DNA of 6,898 nucleotides, taken from the NCBI GenBank assembly GCA_029288115.1, contig JARFPV010000009.1, forward strand, positions 1 through 6,898, given 5' to 3'. Below the pieces are notes generated by a model. It did not search any database. It saw only the letters and a program-made list of their open reading frames with translations, and was not told the DNA's origin. A program made the position numbers and the translations under genes. This DNA comes from Akkermansiaceae bacterium (GTDB taxonomy: Bacteria > Verrucomicrobiota > Verrucomicrobiia > Verrucomicrobiales > Akkermansiaceae). This document shows positions 1 to 6,898 of the stretch, one piece after another (position 1 is the first letter of the stretch; the number at the start of each line of letters is the position of its first letter).

Positions 1-2
1 GT

Positions 3-116
3 TACGTGCAGGCCCATGCATCGCTTTACCGGTCCATCGTCAGCCCTCAAAAAGCTGCAGAACATTCTAACCTATCTGCCTCCGTGAGCGAAAAACCCCA
101 TCCGGTTTCCCACTAA
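3..116 (+). CDS. 3' end of an upstream gene, possibly a glycosyltransferase (partial)
   Basis: The frame beginning at base 3 is open from the window edge to a TAA at 114-116 and encodes 37 residues, starting YVQAHASLYRSI. A short helix ending in H-x-x-LYR is typical of the extreme C-terminus of GT-B family 1/4 glycosyltransferases, and such a gene would fit the EPS context. The stop lies 4 bases before the next ATG, as expected inside an operon. The other two forward frames stop earlier, at 85-87 and 68-70, and show nothing recognisable. Only the tail is visible, so the family call is an inference. That this frame is the real end of an upstream gene is somewhat safer than what the gene encodes. 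Confidence 0.45.
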   Translation, partial: YVQAHASLYRSIVSPQKAAEHSNLSASVSEKPHPVSH

Positions 117-120
117 CAAC

Positions 121-1902
121 ATGTCAACCCGCACTACATTCACCAAGATTCTGACTGCCTGCATCATGCTCGCATCAGAGTTGCTTCTGTCCGCAGGGCA
201 GGGGGTAGAGGTGTGGAGTGCTCCTTCGTACCAGCGTGTGCTGCTTCAGCAAAAACCAGCGGCAAATGGCGTTTCAGATATACATGTGTGTCGCAACGAG
301 GTGGAATCATTGCAAGTCATCGCATACGGCAACTCAAAGACACTTGAGAAGTTGTCGTTTCATTTTGATCGCGCCTCAGACTCAACAGGTAAGCAGCTTC
401 CAGCCCCTACACTCTTCTGGCAATACGATGTCATGGTTCATAAAAGCTCTCCACGGGCACCCCTGAAAGCCGGGTTATATCCTGATGCATTGTTGCCGTT
501 TGAAAATGGTAGCCAACCCAACAAAGCCGCATTCAGAAATATCAATGGTGATATGAATTTCAGAATCTGGGTGGATTACCGGATCCCAGTCGACCAACAA
601 CCTGGCCAGTATCGTGGACGCGTCATGGTAAAAAATGTCGAAACTCAGACAGTAGTCTCAACTCTTGATATCAACATTCATGTTGCCGATGAAACTCTGC
701 CGAAACGCCCTTCGCTTAAGTCGTTTTTTGGATTGAACGAGCATCACATTGCAAGACTCAGCGGACTTGATCGCGAGGATGATGGAGTTGCTCTGAGTGA
801 AGTCATGCACAGCTACTATCAGCTGATGATGGATTGCCGTGTTGAACCTGGGCTCGTCTATGCAACGAGCGCGCCAGTAAACGATCGCGGCGAGCTGCGC
901 TGGGAAGAACCTGCCAGCTCTACGATGCCTGCCGCCAAAGCTATAATACATCGATACTTTACAGAGGGCACATTCCAATCGCTTCACCTGCCAATGTGGC
1001 GGGACTATCCATACGCGGATCCACTCGGATACGATCGCGACAAGGCTGTAAACTATTTGGCACAACTTGCCAAACTGTGCAAAGAGACAGCACCTGAATC
1101 CGATCTGTTCTTCTCCGTAGGAAGTCTGGATGAACCCGACAGTGCAGGTGCCTATAAGAAAATACGCGACTGGGCGAAACTTGTTCACGACGCTTCAGCC
1201 GTCGCCAAGGAAAAGATCTCATTTTTTGTCACCGAACAGCCACAACCCCAAAACCCAAAGTGGGGGACACTGGAAAAATCCGTGGACATCTGGGCGCCTC
1301 ACGTCATGTGGGCATGGGAAGATCTGGAAAGCCAATCAGGCAAGCGCAAGATTACTGAGCGCATCGCGGCAGGCGATCAAGTATGGTGTTATGCGGCTCT
1401 GTCACAGTTTCGTGACACCTGGCTCGCGGAAAAAGGAAAACCCAACACGAAGAGCGGATCTTATCCCCCTGTCTGGCTCACCGATTATCCTGCGGTGCAG
1501 TTCCGTATCCTGCCATGGATATGCTATGCGCATGACCTCAATGGTATCCATTACTGGGATATTTTCCACTGGCCTGCCGGAACCAACCCGTGGCATGACG
1601 CAGGAACTTTTGTCATCGAGGATGAAACATTCAATGGCGACGGATTACTCATTTACCCTCCGGCACCTGTCGCCCTGAGAGGCTCAATGGCCGCGAAACC
1701 ATGTCCGTCGATCCGACTCAAGTGGCTACGAGACGGCATGGATGACTACGACCACTTAAACATTCTACGCAAAACCCATCCGGAGCGTGCTGCGCAAATT
1801 TCAGCACGCATCGCAATGGGATTTGCAGACTGGGAGAACTCGCCCCACGAGATCGCCCAGGCACGTCGAGCGATTAGCAAGGCGATGCAAAACTCACCCT
1901 AA
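121..1902 (+). CDS. Exported DUF4091 / GH123-like putative glycoside hydrolase
   Basis: This 593-residue protein begins with a signal-peptide-like segment: a basic n-region with R4 and K9, a hydrophobic core at about 10-25, and probable cleavage near 26-28. It should therefore act in the periplasm or outside the cell. An N-terminal beta-sandwich region (about 30-195) carries the GLYPDALLPF motif (118-127) and a PGQYRG motif (161-166), as in GH123-type N-terminal domains. The C-terminal barrel-like DUF4091 region has a D337-E338-P339 motif, placed like the catalytic Asp-Glu pair of GH123 beta-N-acetylgalactosaminidases. It also has WCY (422-424), GIHYWD (475-480), GDGLLIYP (506-513) and the family signature SIRLKWLRDGMDDYDHL (530-546). 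The length is normal and no frame break is seen. An in-frame stop at 85-87 and no better upstream start support 121; no Shine-Dalgarno is present. A HexNAc polymer is a plausible substrate, but the sequence does not prove it. In this locus it may edit or degrade the exported polysaccharide. Confidence 0.85.
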   Translation: MSTRTTFTKILTACIMLASELLLSAGQGVEVWSAPSYQRVLLQQKPAANGVSDIHVCRNEVESLQVIAYGNSKTLEKLSFHFDRASDSTGKQLPAPTLFWQYDVMVHKSSPRAPLKAGLYPDALLPFENGSQPNKAAFRNINGDMNFRIWVDYRIPVDQQPGQYRGRVMVKNVETQTVVSTLDINIHVADETLPKRPSLKSFFGLNEHHIARLSGLDREDDGVALSEVMHSYYQLMMDCRVEPGLVYATSAPVNDRGELRWEEPASSTMPAAKAIIHRYFTEGTFQSLHLPMWRDYPYADPLGYDRDKAVNYLAQLAKLCKETAPESDLFFSVGSLDEPDSAGAYKKIRDWAKLVHDASAVAKEKISFFVTEQPQPQNPKWGTLEKSVDIWAPHVMWAWEDLESQSGKRKITERIAAGDQVWCYAALSQFRDTWLAEKGKPNTKSGSYPPVWLTDYPAVQFRILPWICYAHDLNGIHYWDIFHWPAGTNPWHDAGTFVIEDETFNGDGLLIYPPAPVALRGSMAAKPCPSIRLKWLRDGMDDYDHLNILRKTHPERAAQISARIAMGFADWENSPHEIAQARRAISKAMQNSP

Positions 1903-1942
1903 CCCCCTGTGCGTGTCCCCGCACGCTCAACCCCCCAAATAC

Positions 1943-3157
1943 ATGAAAAAGAACACCCAACCACGGCATGAGGCCGGGGTCAGGCCGACCAGCCGTGACT
2001 TCAGACTCATCGAATATAATGAAGCTGTACACTCATCTGAACTCGAACTTGAACCTATCAAGATGCGTGAGGAATTTGCGTTATTAAAAAACGAGTGGGA
2101 TCAGTTTTTGAGCAAAACTCAAACACCGAGCCCGTTTATGTCATGGGACTATCTGGACGTTTGGTGGGATGTTTACGCCGACCGTGGATTTGAACCCAAA
2201 CTGTTTATTGCACGCGATACTGAGCAGCACATCATCGGCGCAGCTCCGTTGATGATTTCCCAACGTGGAGCATTTGCAGGAACCCGCAGTAAATTCAGAC
2301 ACCTGTCGTTTATCGGAAGTCTTGGAGGTGCCGCTGGTGAGTCGCTGGAACTCCCTGCACGTCCCGGATATGAAGTTGCTTTAGGCGAAGCCGTTGCAGA
2401 TCACATTCTTGAAAATCTACAAGGGCAATGGGACGTGCTTTACCTCTCGATGATTCCTCACGATTCACGCTCCACCAATACCATGATCAAAAAATTGGCA
2501 CAGGCGGGCATCCCCATCAAAACCATCAGCTCCACAGCATCACCAATCATGCCTATTACGAGCAACTGGGACGACCATATTTCCGAGCAACGAATTAAGG
2601 AGCGCGAGCGCATCGGAGCGGCGTTTTTAAATGGTGTAGAATCCACGAAGGACCTGCAGCTCATGCGAGCAGGTTTGGAAATAGGTCTCGAGCCAGCCTA
2701 CGAACAGCTGATTCGATTGTCGAAGCTGAGTGATGATGATTCATTTGCACGGGTTTTTGCAACCACGGACATGGTCGACTTTCATTGGAAACTTGCTCCG
2801 CGTTTATTAGAGCAAGACAAACTGTTCTTTGGGCTTGTGAAAATCGGCGATGAGTTTGCCGGGGCGGTATATGATTTCATGGATCATGGGAAAATGTGGG
2901 CCCGCCAAGCACTGTGGAATCCGAAATTTGAGGACCAGAACATCAAGCTGATACTCAACACTTGGAGTGACAAGGCTGCGTTTGACCGTGGACTAGAGGA
3001 AATTGACTACCTTCTGGGAATCTCTGGTAGAGATGTTTCCAAGACACGTTACACCCGCACATTGAATATTTACGAAGCCGCATGCCCGAAAAGCCTCGGC
3101 GGCAAGCTGTTCTCACTGGCACGTGGGATCGACCGACTACTTGAGTCAAAAAACTAA
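1943..3157 (+). CDS. GNAT/FemAB-like acyltransferase paralog 1, degenerate C-terminal motifs
   Basis: This 404-residue cytoplasmic protein is the first of three tandem paralogs of the CelD/BioF2-like GNAT group (Acetyltransf_6). The N-terminal half is typical: EEFALLKNEWD (43-53), TPSPFMSWDYLDVWW (61-75), IIGAAPLM (97-104), KFRHLSF (117-123) and GESLELPA (132-139). The C-terminal half lacks features kept in copy 2. The basic helix aligned with SKSFRKNVRY is EQRIKERERI, the RW motif reads KLSDDD (261-266), GYQAPWD reads ARQALWN (320-326), SPG is absent, and YKxxW is replaced around 362-370. The tail LNIYEAACP...GIDRLL is retained. The gene is full length with no internal stop, so it is not an obvious pseudogene; it may be a non-catalytic partner or have a changed substrate. 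The frame is open back to 1787, but that would overlap the preceding gene by 116 bp. ATG 1943 gives an N-terminus similar in length to copies 2 and 3. No Shine-Dalgarno is visible. Confidence 0.85.
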   Translation: MKKNTQPRHEAGVRPTSRDFRLIEYNEAVHSSELELEPIKMREEFALLKNEWDQFLSKTQTPSPFMSWDYLDVWWDVYADRGFEPKLFIARDTEQHIIGAAPLMISQRGAFAGTRSKFRHLSFIGSLGGAAGESLELPARPGYEVALGEAVADHILENLQGQWDVLYLSMIPHDSRSTNTMIKKLAQAGIPIKTISSTASPIMPITSNWDDHISEQRIKERERIGAAFLNGVESTKDLQLMRAGLEIGLEPAYEQLIRLSKLSDDDSFARVFATTDMVDFHWKLAPRLLEQDKLFFGLVKIGDEFAGAVYDFMDHGKMWARQALWNPKFEDQNIKLILNTWSDKAAFDRGLEEIDYLLGISGRDVSKTRYTRTLNIYEAACPKSLGGKLFSLARGIDRLLESKN

Positions 3158-3175
3158 CAACCAACCTCTATTGAT

Positions 3176-4348
3176 ATGCAATCATTATTGAAAAAAATGA
3201 ATGGACGCGCCCGCAGCATCAACTCGCGTCAGCACGATTGCCTGCGCTTGGTACGTGTTTCCACTCGCGAAGAATTCTCAACACTTGAGCACGAATGGGA
3301 TGTGTTAATCAATAGCTCTCAGACGCCAAGCCCGTTTATGAGCTGGGATTATTTGGATGTTTGGTGGCAAGTCTACGGTTCACTTGGATACGATGTACAT
3401 CTTTACATTGCACGTGATGAAAACGGTAAACTCATCGGCGCGGTTCCGCTCATGGTGACCCAGCGCGGTGCGTTTCCCGGTGCTCGAGGAAAATTTCGGC
3501 ATCTCGCATTCATGGGCGGAGTGGGGGAGATGCTTGGTGAGTCACTCGAACTCCCCGCTCTCTACGGCTATGAACGCTCAATTGGAAAGGCCGCTGCCAA
3601 ACTCATCCTTGGTACGCTACAAGGAAAATGGGAAGTGCTCTATTTCTATCTCGTTCCCAAACAATCGATCTCCACCAACACGATGCTTAAGGAACTCAGT
3701 AATGCCGGCATTGCCGTTCAGACGACTCACTCATTGGCGTCACCATTTCTAAACACGAGTAATAGCAACTGGGAAGAATACCTATCCAAAAGATCCAAGA
3801 GCTTCCGCAAAAATGTGCGTTATGGAGAATCGAGCGCGACGCGTAAATATGGAATGAAACGGATTCAAGCCGGTAAGGACATCTCTTACCGGAACGGGAT
3901 CAAGCAGCTCACCCGACTCTCATCATTGCGTTGGGGCAACGACATCAAAGCATTTCACACCCCCGAATTCATTGAATTTCACAACAAGCTCGCCCCTAGA
4001 TTTGGTGAAAAAAACCAGCTTTCATTCAGTTTTATGGAGCTTGATGGCCAAATTGCAGGCGGGCTTTACGACTTCGTTTTCGATAACAAAATGTGGGGCT
4101 ACCAAGCACCATGGGACTCGAATTTCAGCAAGGCAAGTCCGGGGTTTTTGTTAAACGTCTGGAGTATAAGGGAATGTTTTGAGCTAGGACTAAGGGAATT
4201 CCACACCTTGCCTGGCAATACTGAATATAAAGAAGGATGGACAGATCATCAACATACCCTTAATATGTACGAGGCAGCGTGTCCTGACGGCCTTGGTGGT
4301 GCGTTGTTCACAATTGCCCGTGGTATTGACCGACTCTTGCTCAAATAG
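3176..4348 (+). CDS. GNAT/FemAB-like acyltransferase paralog 2 (canonical motifs)
   Basis: This 390-residue protein is the best-preserved copy of the triplet. Proteins of this group, such as CelD-like EPS proteins, are presumed to transfer an acyl group from CoA, or in FemAB relatives an amino acid, onto an amino group of a sugar or amino-sugar. The N-terminal region has SPFMSWDYLDVWWQVYG (52-68), a beta-strand pair LYIARDENGKLIGAVPLM (76-93), GKFRHLAFMGG (105-115) and GESLELPA (121-128). The C-terminal Acetyltransf_6 domain shows SKSFRKNVRY (207-216), LRWGND (251-256), LDGQIAG (289-295), MWGYQAPWD (306-314), ASPGFLLNVW (320-329) and YKEGW (351-355). The core is therefore complete. The gene starts 18 bp after copy 1 and in the same frame, consistent with co-transcription. 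An alternative start at M8 would remove only seven residues. The substrate is unknown; modification of the EPS repeat unit is an inference from context. Confidence 0.9.
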   Translation: MQSLLKKMNGRARSINSRQHDCLRLVRVSTREEFSTLEHEWDVLINSSQTPSPFMSWDYLDVWWQVYGSLGYDVHLYIARDENGKLIGAVPLMVTQRGAFPGARGKFRHLAFMGGVGEMLGESLELPALYGYERSIGKAAAKLILGTLQGKWEVLYFYLVPKQSISTNTMLKELSNAGIAVQTTHSLASPFLNTSNSNWEEYLSKRSKSFRKNVRYGESSATRKYGMKRIQAGKDISYRNGIKQLTRLSSLRWGNDIKAFHTPEFIEFHNKLAPRFGEKNQLSFSFMELDGQIAGGLYDFVFDNKMWGYQAPWDSNFSKASPGFLLNVWSIRECFELGLREFHTLPGNTEYKEGWTDHQHTLNMYEAACPDGLGGALFTIARGIDRLLLK

Positions 4349-4387
4349 AACTGCATCATTTTCTATCCATCGCATCCCCAAATCAAA

Positions 4388-5578
4388 ATGACCACAACCA
4401 TCAAACCCCTCGCAAGCACGCAAAAACCAGCGCTTGCAAAACCCCATTCAGAGATTCAATTGAAACCCGTTTCCAGAGAGGAGTTTACGTTACTGGAAAG
4501 TGAGTGGGATACCTTTCATGCGCAAACTCAGATCCCTAGCCCGTTTCAGTCTTGGGATTATCTAAGTGTGTGGTGGCAGGTCTATGGTGATAAAGGCTAC
4601 GATGGGAAAATGTTCATTGCTCGTGACGACAATGGGCAAATCATCGGTGCAGCCCCTTTAATGATCACTCAGAAGGGTGCCTTTGCCGGCTCACGCGGCA
4701 AATTCCGTCACTTAGCATTTATGGGTGGAGCAGGTGAATTGTTAGGCGAATCACTTGAGATTCCTGCACTGCCTGGGTATGAGGAATTCATCGGTGAAGC
4801 CGTTGCCGATTTAATATTGGATACCTACAATGGCCAGTGGGATGTGGCCTATTTTTATCTCGTCCCTGAAACTTCTGTCTCCACACACGCCATGCTGAAA
4901 AAACTTGCCGAGCATGGTATCGCAACCAAGGCAACCAGCTCTTTGGCTTCACCTTGTATCACCATTGATGGCACATGGGAGGAACACATGGAGTCACGCT
5001 CAACCAAATTCGCCAGCAGGGTGCGTTATATCCAATCCTATGCTACAAGGCGTTTCGATATGAAGGTACATGCTGTGGAAAATGCGTCAGAATTCGACTG
5101 TGTGATTAATCACATGGTCAGACTGTCGATGGCTCGCTGGGGGGATGAGGCACAGGCGTTCCATACGGATGCTTTTACAGAATTCCATCGGCTTTTCGCC
5201 CCTCAATTTTTTTCCAAAGGAGGGGTGTCATGCGGCACCATAGAGCTTAAGGGTGAGATCGCAGGAACTGCATACAATTTTGTCTACGATAATAAAATGT
5301 GGGGTTACCAGGCACCATGGGACATGAAATACAAGGCGGCGCGCGCCGGCAACCTTCTGCATATATGGTCGGCAAAGAATGCATGTGATCTTGGACTCCG
5401 TGAGCTTGACACCTTACCTGGCGACGCTGGATACAAAGATGAGTGGACCGACAATGAGCATACGCTCAATATCTACGAGTGCGCCCATCCGGGGACTGTG
5501 GGCGGCACGCTTTTCAAAGTGGCTCGCAAGATCGACAGAATGCTAAAACATAAACCCAATCCCGTTACCTCATCATGA
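4388..5578 (+). CDS. GNAT/FemAB-like acyltransferase paralog 3
   Basis: This 396-residue paralog is closest to copy 2. Over the block from REEF to GYE (copy 2 residues 31-133) a hand count gives 73 of 103 identities with copy 2 and 69 of 103 with copy 1. The N-terminal motifs SPFQSWDYLSVWWQVYG (51-67), IIGAAPLM (85-92), GKFRHLAFMGG (104-114) and GESLEIPA (120-127) are present. In the C-terminal domain, ARWGDE (249-254), MWGYQAPWD (304-312) and GYKDEW (348-353) are kept. The SPG seen in copy 2 is RAG (319-321), and the basic helix is thinned to TKFASRVRY (206-214). It is probably active but with altered donor or acceptor preference. It carries a short polar N-terminal extension and a C-terminal tail, HKPNPVTSS. 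Its TGA overlaps the ATG of the chain-length determinant, which suggests translational coupling and a joint role in one EPS pathway. No Shine-Dalgarno is visible before ATG 4388. Confidence 0.9.
   Translation: MTTTIKPLASTQKPALAKPHSEIQLKPVSREEFTLLESEWDTFHAQTQIPSPFQSWDYLSVWWQVYGDKGYDGKMFIARDDNGQIIGAAPLMITQKGAFAGSRGKFRHLAFMGGAGELLGESLEIPALPGYEEFIGEAVADLILDTYNGQWDVAYFYLVPETSVSTHAMLKKLAEHGIATKATSSLASPCITIDGTWEEHMESRSTKFASRVRYIQSYATRRFDMKVHAVENASEFDCVINHMVRLSMARWGDEAQAFHTDAFTEFHRLFAPQFFSKGGVSCGTIELKGEIAGTAYNFVYDNKMWGYQAPWDMKYKAARAGNLLHIWSAKNACDLGLRELDTLPGDAGYKDEWTDNEHTLNIYECAHPGTVGGTLFKVARKIDRMLKHKPNPVTSS
5575..5578 (+). promoter_or_regulatory. ATGA stop/start overlap (translational coupling)
   Basis: ATG at 5575-5577 starts the chain-length determinant and TGA at 5576-5578 ends acyltransferase 3. 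With no Shine-Dalgarno upstream (the preceding ten bases contain no G), initiation probably depends on ribosomes terminating on the upstream gene. The overlap is seen directly; the coupling is inferred. Confidence 0.7.
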
Positions 5579-6898
5579 ACCCTCCTAACAACGGTTTCGG
5601 AAACATCCAGCCTCATTCACAGCAACAACAACCACTGGCTCAATCACAGCCGATGTATGTTGCTCAACTACCGCATCCAGATCATGCTTGCATGTCAAAT
5701 ACACCTGTTGGCAGAACTCAAGTCCAACGCTCGGTCATCAGTGTTGAGGAAATCCTCAACTACATCCGCAGATTCTGGATGCTCGCCACACTTGTTGGGA
5801 TCGTGGCCGCCATCGGTATCTTCATCTATCTGCAGAGTCGAGAACCGGTGTACGAATCCACCTCTGTTATCATCCTCAATAACAACGTTGGCAAAGATCT
5901 CAATCTCAAGACGATGGAGCCAGCCGAACGGTCCGAGTATAACGTGCCGCAGCTGGTCAACAACCTGAGTATCGAGATCGAGTCGGACAAATTTCGCCTC
6001 AGCTACTTCAATTCCATTTCTCCTGAACTACGCGCCAGAGTGATAGGCAAGATTTCGCCAGAAAAGCGCCAGCATACCGAAGAGTCATTGTTCTTAAGCA
6101 GCCTTGGAAAGATGATCAGTATCGATGTACTCAAGGACTCGCACATGGTCTCGGTGACGGCTAAGTCAAATGATAGCAACACGGCAGCCGAGGTGGCCAA
6201 CACTTACGTCAGCCACTTTTCCGAATACGTGCGCATGCAGGAACAAGAGCTGACCCGTAAGGTGGTCAAGTTTCTCAAGTCAAAGTCGGACGAACTACTT
6301 GCCCAAGTGAAAGATCAGGAAGAAAAACTGTTGGTCTATCGCGAGAATAAAGGGGTTACCAATGCAAAGGGCGAGTCTGATTTCATTGCCGACAAGATCA
6401 CGGTGCTCAATACCCAGCTCGCCAACGCGAGACTGCAGGAAGAACGATTACAAGACACCCTGACAGCTGTTGATCAGCTGGGCAAAGATCCTGAGGAGAT
6501 TCTCAAGGTGCCAGCACTTGCAGAAAATGGCACATTGGAGAAAGCCTACGCAAAACTTGCCGATGCACGCGCAAGAGTGGCCGAGCTGAAGACGGATTTT
6601 GGCCGGTTACACCCGACGATGGTTAACGCAGTCAGCCAAGAAAAGTCTGCCTACGATAATTTAAGCAAACTCGTTGAGCAAACGGTGAGCTCGCTGAGGA
6701 GGCAAAAAGCATCAGCCAACAGCAAAATTGCCAGCCTCGAATCGCGTGTGAAGGCGGCTAAAGCCGAGATGGTTTCCGCAGGTAACATTTCAGTAAGTCA
6801 GCAGCTGATGGAGCAGCAACTCAAGGCGAGCCGTGAGCTCTATAACAGTCTGATTCTACAAAAAAACGAAGCGACATTATCCCTTCAGTTCTCTGGCG
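5575..6898 (+). CDS. Wzz/GumC-type polysaccharide chain-length determinant (co-polymerase), 3' truncated by window
   Basis: The frame is open from ATG 5575 to the window edge, giving 441 residues without a stop. Residues 1-54 form a polar, Q/P/N-rich cytoplasmic extension with a QQQQP stretch at 17-20. The Wzz-type N-terminal domain starts near 55 (SVEEILNYIRRFW, 56-68) and includes the first membrane helix at about 69-86. A periplasmic part follows: VYESTSVIIL (92-101) and the conserved VTAKSNDSNTAAEVANTY segment (194-211). Long coiled-coil regions lie at about 222-300 and 320-435. FGRLHPTMV (342-350) and the SRELYNSLILQKNEA segment (419-433) are typical of GumC-like PCP-2 proteins. Such proteins oligomerise in the inner membrane and control polymer length and export. 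The second membrane helix, and any fused tyrosine-kinase domain, would lie beyond 6898. Start 5575 is favoured by the ATGA overlap; in-frame ATGs at 5653 and 5692 are alternatives that would shorten the extension. Confidence 0.9.
   Translation, partial: MNPPNNGFGNIQPHSQQQQPLAQSQPMYVAQLPHPDHACMSNTPVGRTQVQRSVISVEEILNYIRRFWMLATLVGIVAAIGIFIYLQSREPVYESTSVIILNNNVGKDLNLKTMEPAERSEYNVPQLVNNLSIEIESDKFRLSYFNSISPELRARVIGKISPEKRQHTEESLFLSSLGKMISIDVLKDSHMVSVTAKSNDSNTAAEVANTYVSHFSEYVRMQEQELTRKVVKFLKSKSDELLAQVKDQEEKLLVYRENKGVTNAKGESDFIADKITVLNTQLANARLQEERLQDTLTAVDQLGKDPEEILKVPALAENGTLEKAYAKLADARARVAELKTDFGRLHPTMVNAVSQEKSAYDNLSKLVEQTVSSLRRQKASANSKIASLESRVKAAKAEMVSAGNISVSQQLMEQQLKASRELYNSLILQKNEATLSLQFSG

Noticed and set aside
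154..165. Lipobox-like LTAC at residues 11-14 of the hydrolase
   Set aside because: The hydrophobic core continues past the cysteine (IMLASELLLSA) and only two hydrophobic residues precede it after the basic region, so an ordinary signal peptide fits better.
658..1188. A 176-codon minus-strand open frame inside the hydrolase gene
   Set aside because: It is antisense to a clearly conserved domain, has no recognisable motif, and is best explained as a shadow frame.
1130..1678. A 182-codon plus-strand open frame in another phase of the hydrolase gene
   Set aside because: It lies within the conserved catalytic region, has low-complexity S/P/R/H-rich composition and no family features.
1909..1924. 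A short GTGCG/CGCAC hairpin after the hydrolase stop, as a terminator
   Set aside because: It has only a 5-bp stem, is not followed by a T-run, and lies just before a closely spaced co-directional gene.
1787..1942. An N-terminal extension of acyltransferase 1 starting at ATG 1787
   Set aside because: It would overlap the hydrolase gene by 116 bp, encodes an R/P/H-rich stretch with no counterpart in copies 2 and 3, and looks like the shifted frame of the hydrolase end.
1943..5578. The acyltransferase triplet as a recent DNA repeat or assembly duplication
   Set aside because: Only short stretches such as AGCCCGTTT match at the nucleotide level and the proteins differ at many positions, so the duplications are old.
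5657..5968. A 103-codon frame inside the chain-length determinant
   Set aside because: It is serine-rich with no motif, while the overlapping frame from 5575 encodes a clear Wzz domain.

Overview
The window reads as part of an exopolysaccharide (EPS) or capsule locus with every gene on the + strand. The organism is probably a Gram-negative bacterium of the Verrucomicrobiota/PVC type. Four things point that way: a secreted DUF4091/GH123-like protein of the kind common in that group, an inner-membrane polysaccharide co-polymerase, moderate base composition, and start codons that all lack a recognisable Shine-Dalgarno sequence. No rRNA or other phylogenetic marker is present, so the assignment is an inference.

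Layout: (1) the 3' end of an upstream reading frame, stop at 114-116, whose last residues resemble a glycosyltransferase C-terminus; (2) 121-1902, an exported GH123-like (DUF4091) putative glycoside hydrolase; (3) three consecutive paralogous GNAT/FemAB-like acyltransferases of the CelD/BioF2-like type (Acetyltransf_6) at 1943-3157, 3176-4348 and 4388-5578; (4) from 5575 to beyond the window edge, a Wzz/GumC-type chain-length determinant (polysaccharide co-polymerase), whose ATG overlaps the stop of the third acyltransferase. Intergenic gaps are 4, 40, 18 and 39 bp, then a 4-bp overlap. No terminator or internal promoter is visible, so this looks like one transcription unit. There is no gene-free stretch above 300 bases.

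Likely cooperation (inference): upstream glycosyltransferases build the repeat unit, the GNAT proteins acylate a sugar or amino-sugar of it in the cytoplasm, the co-polymerase controls polymerisation and export, and the exported GH123-like enzyme trims or degrades polymer outside the inner membrane.

The most interesting part is the acyltransferase triplet. The three proteins share a strongly conserved N-terminal half, but the family motifs of the C-terminal half are graded: intact in the middle copy, partly altered in the third and essentially absent in the first. All three also lie in one reading frame, separated by single stop codons with no further stop in the gaps. This suggests tandem duplication followed by specialisation, with copy 1 a candidate pseudo-enzyme or partner subunit.
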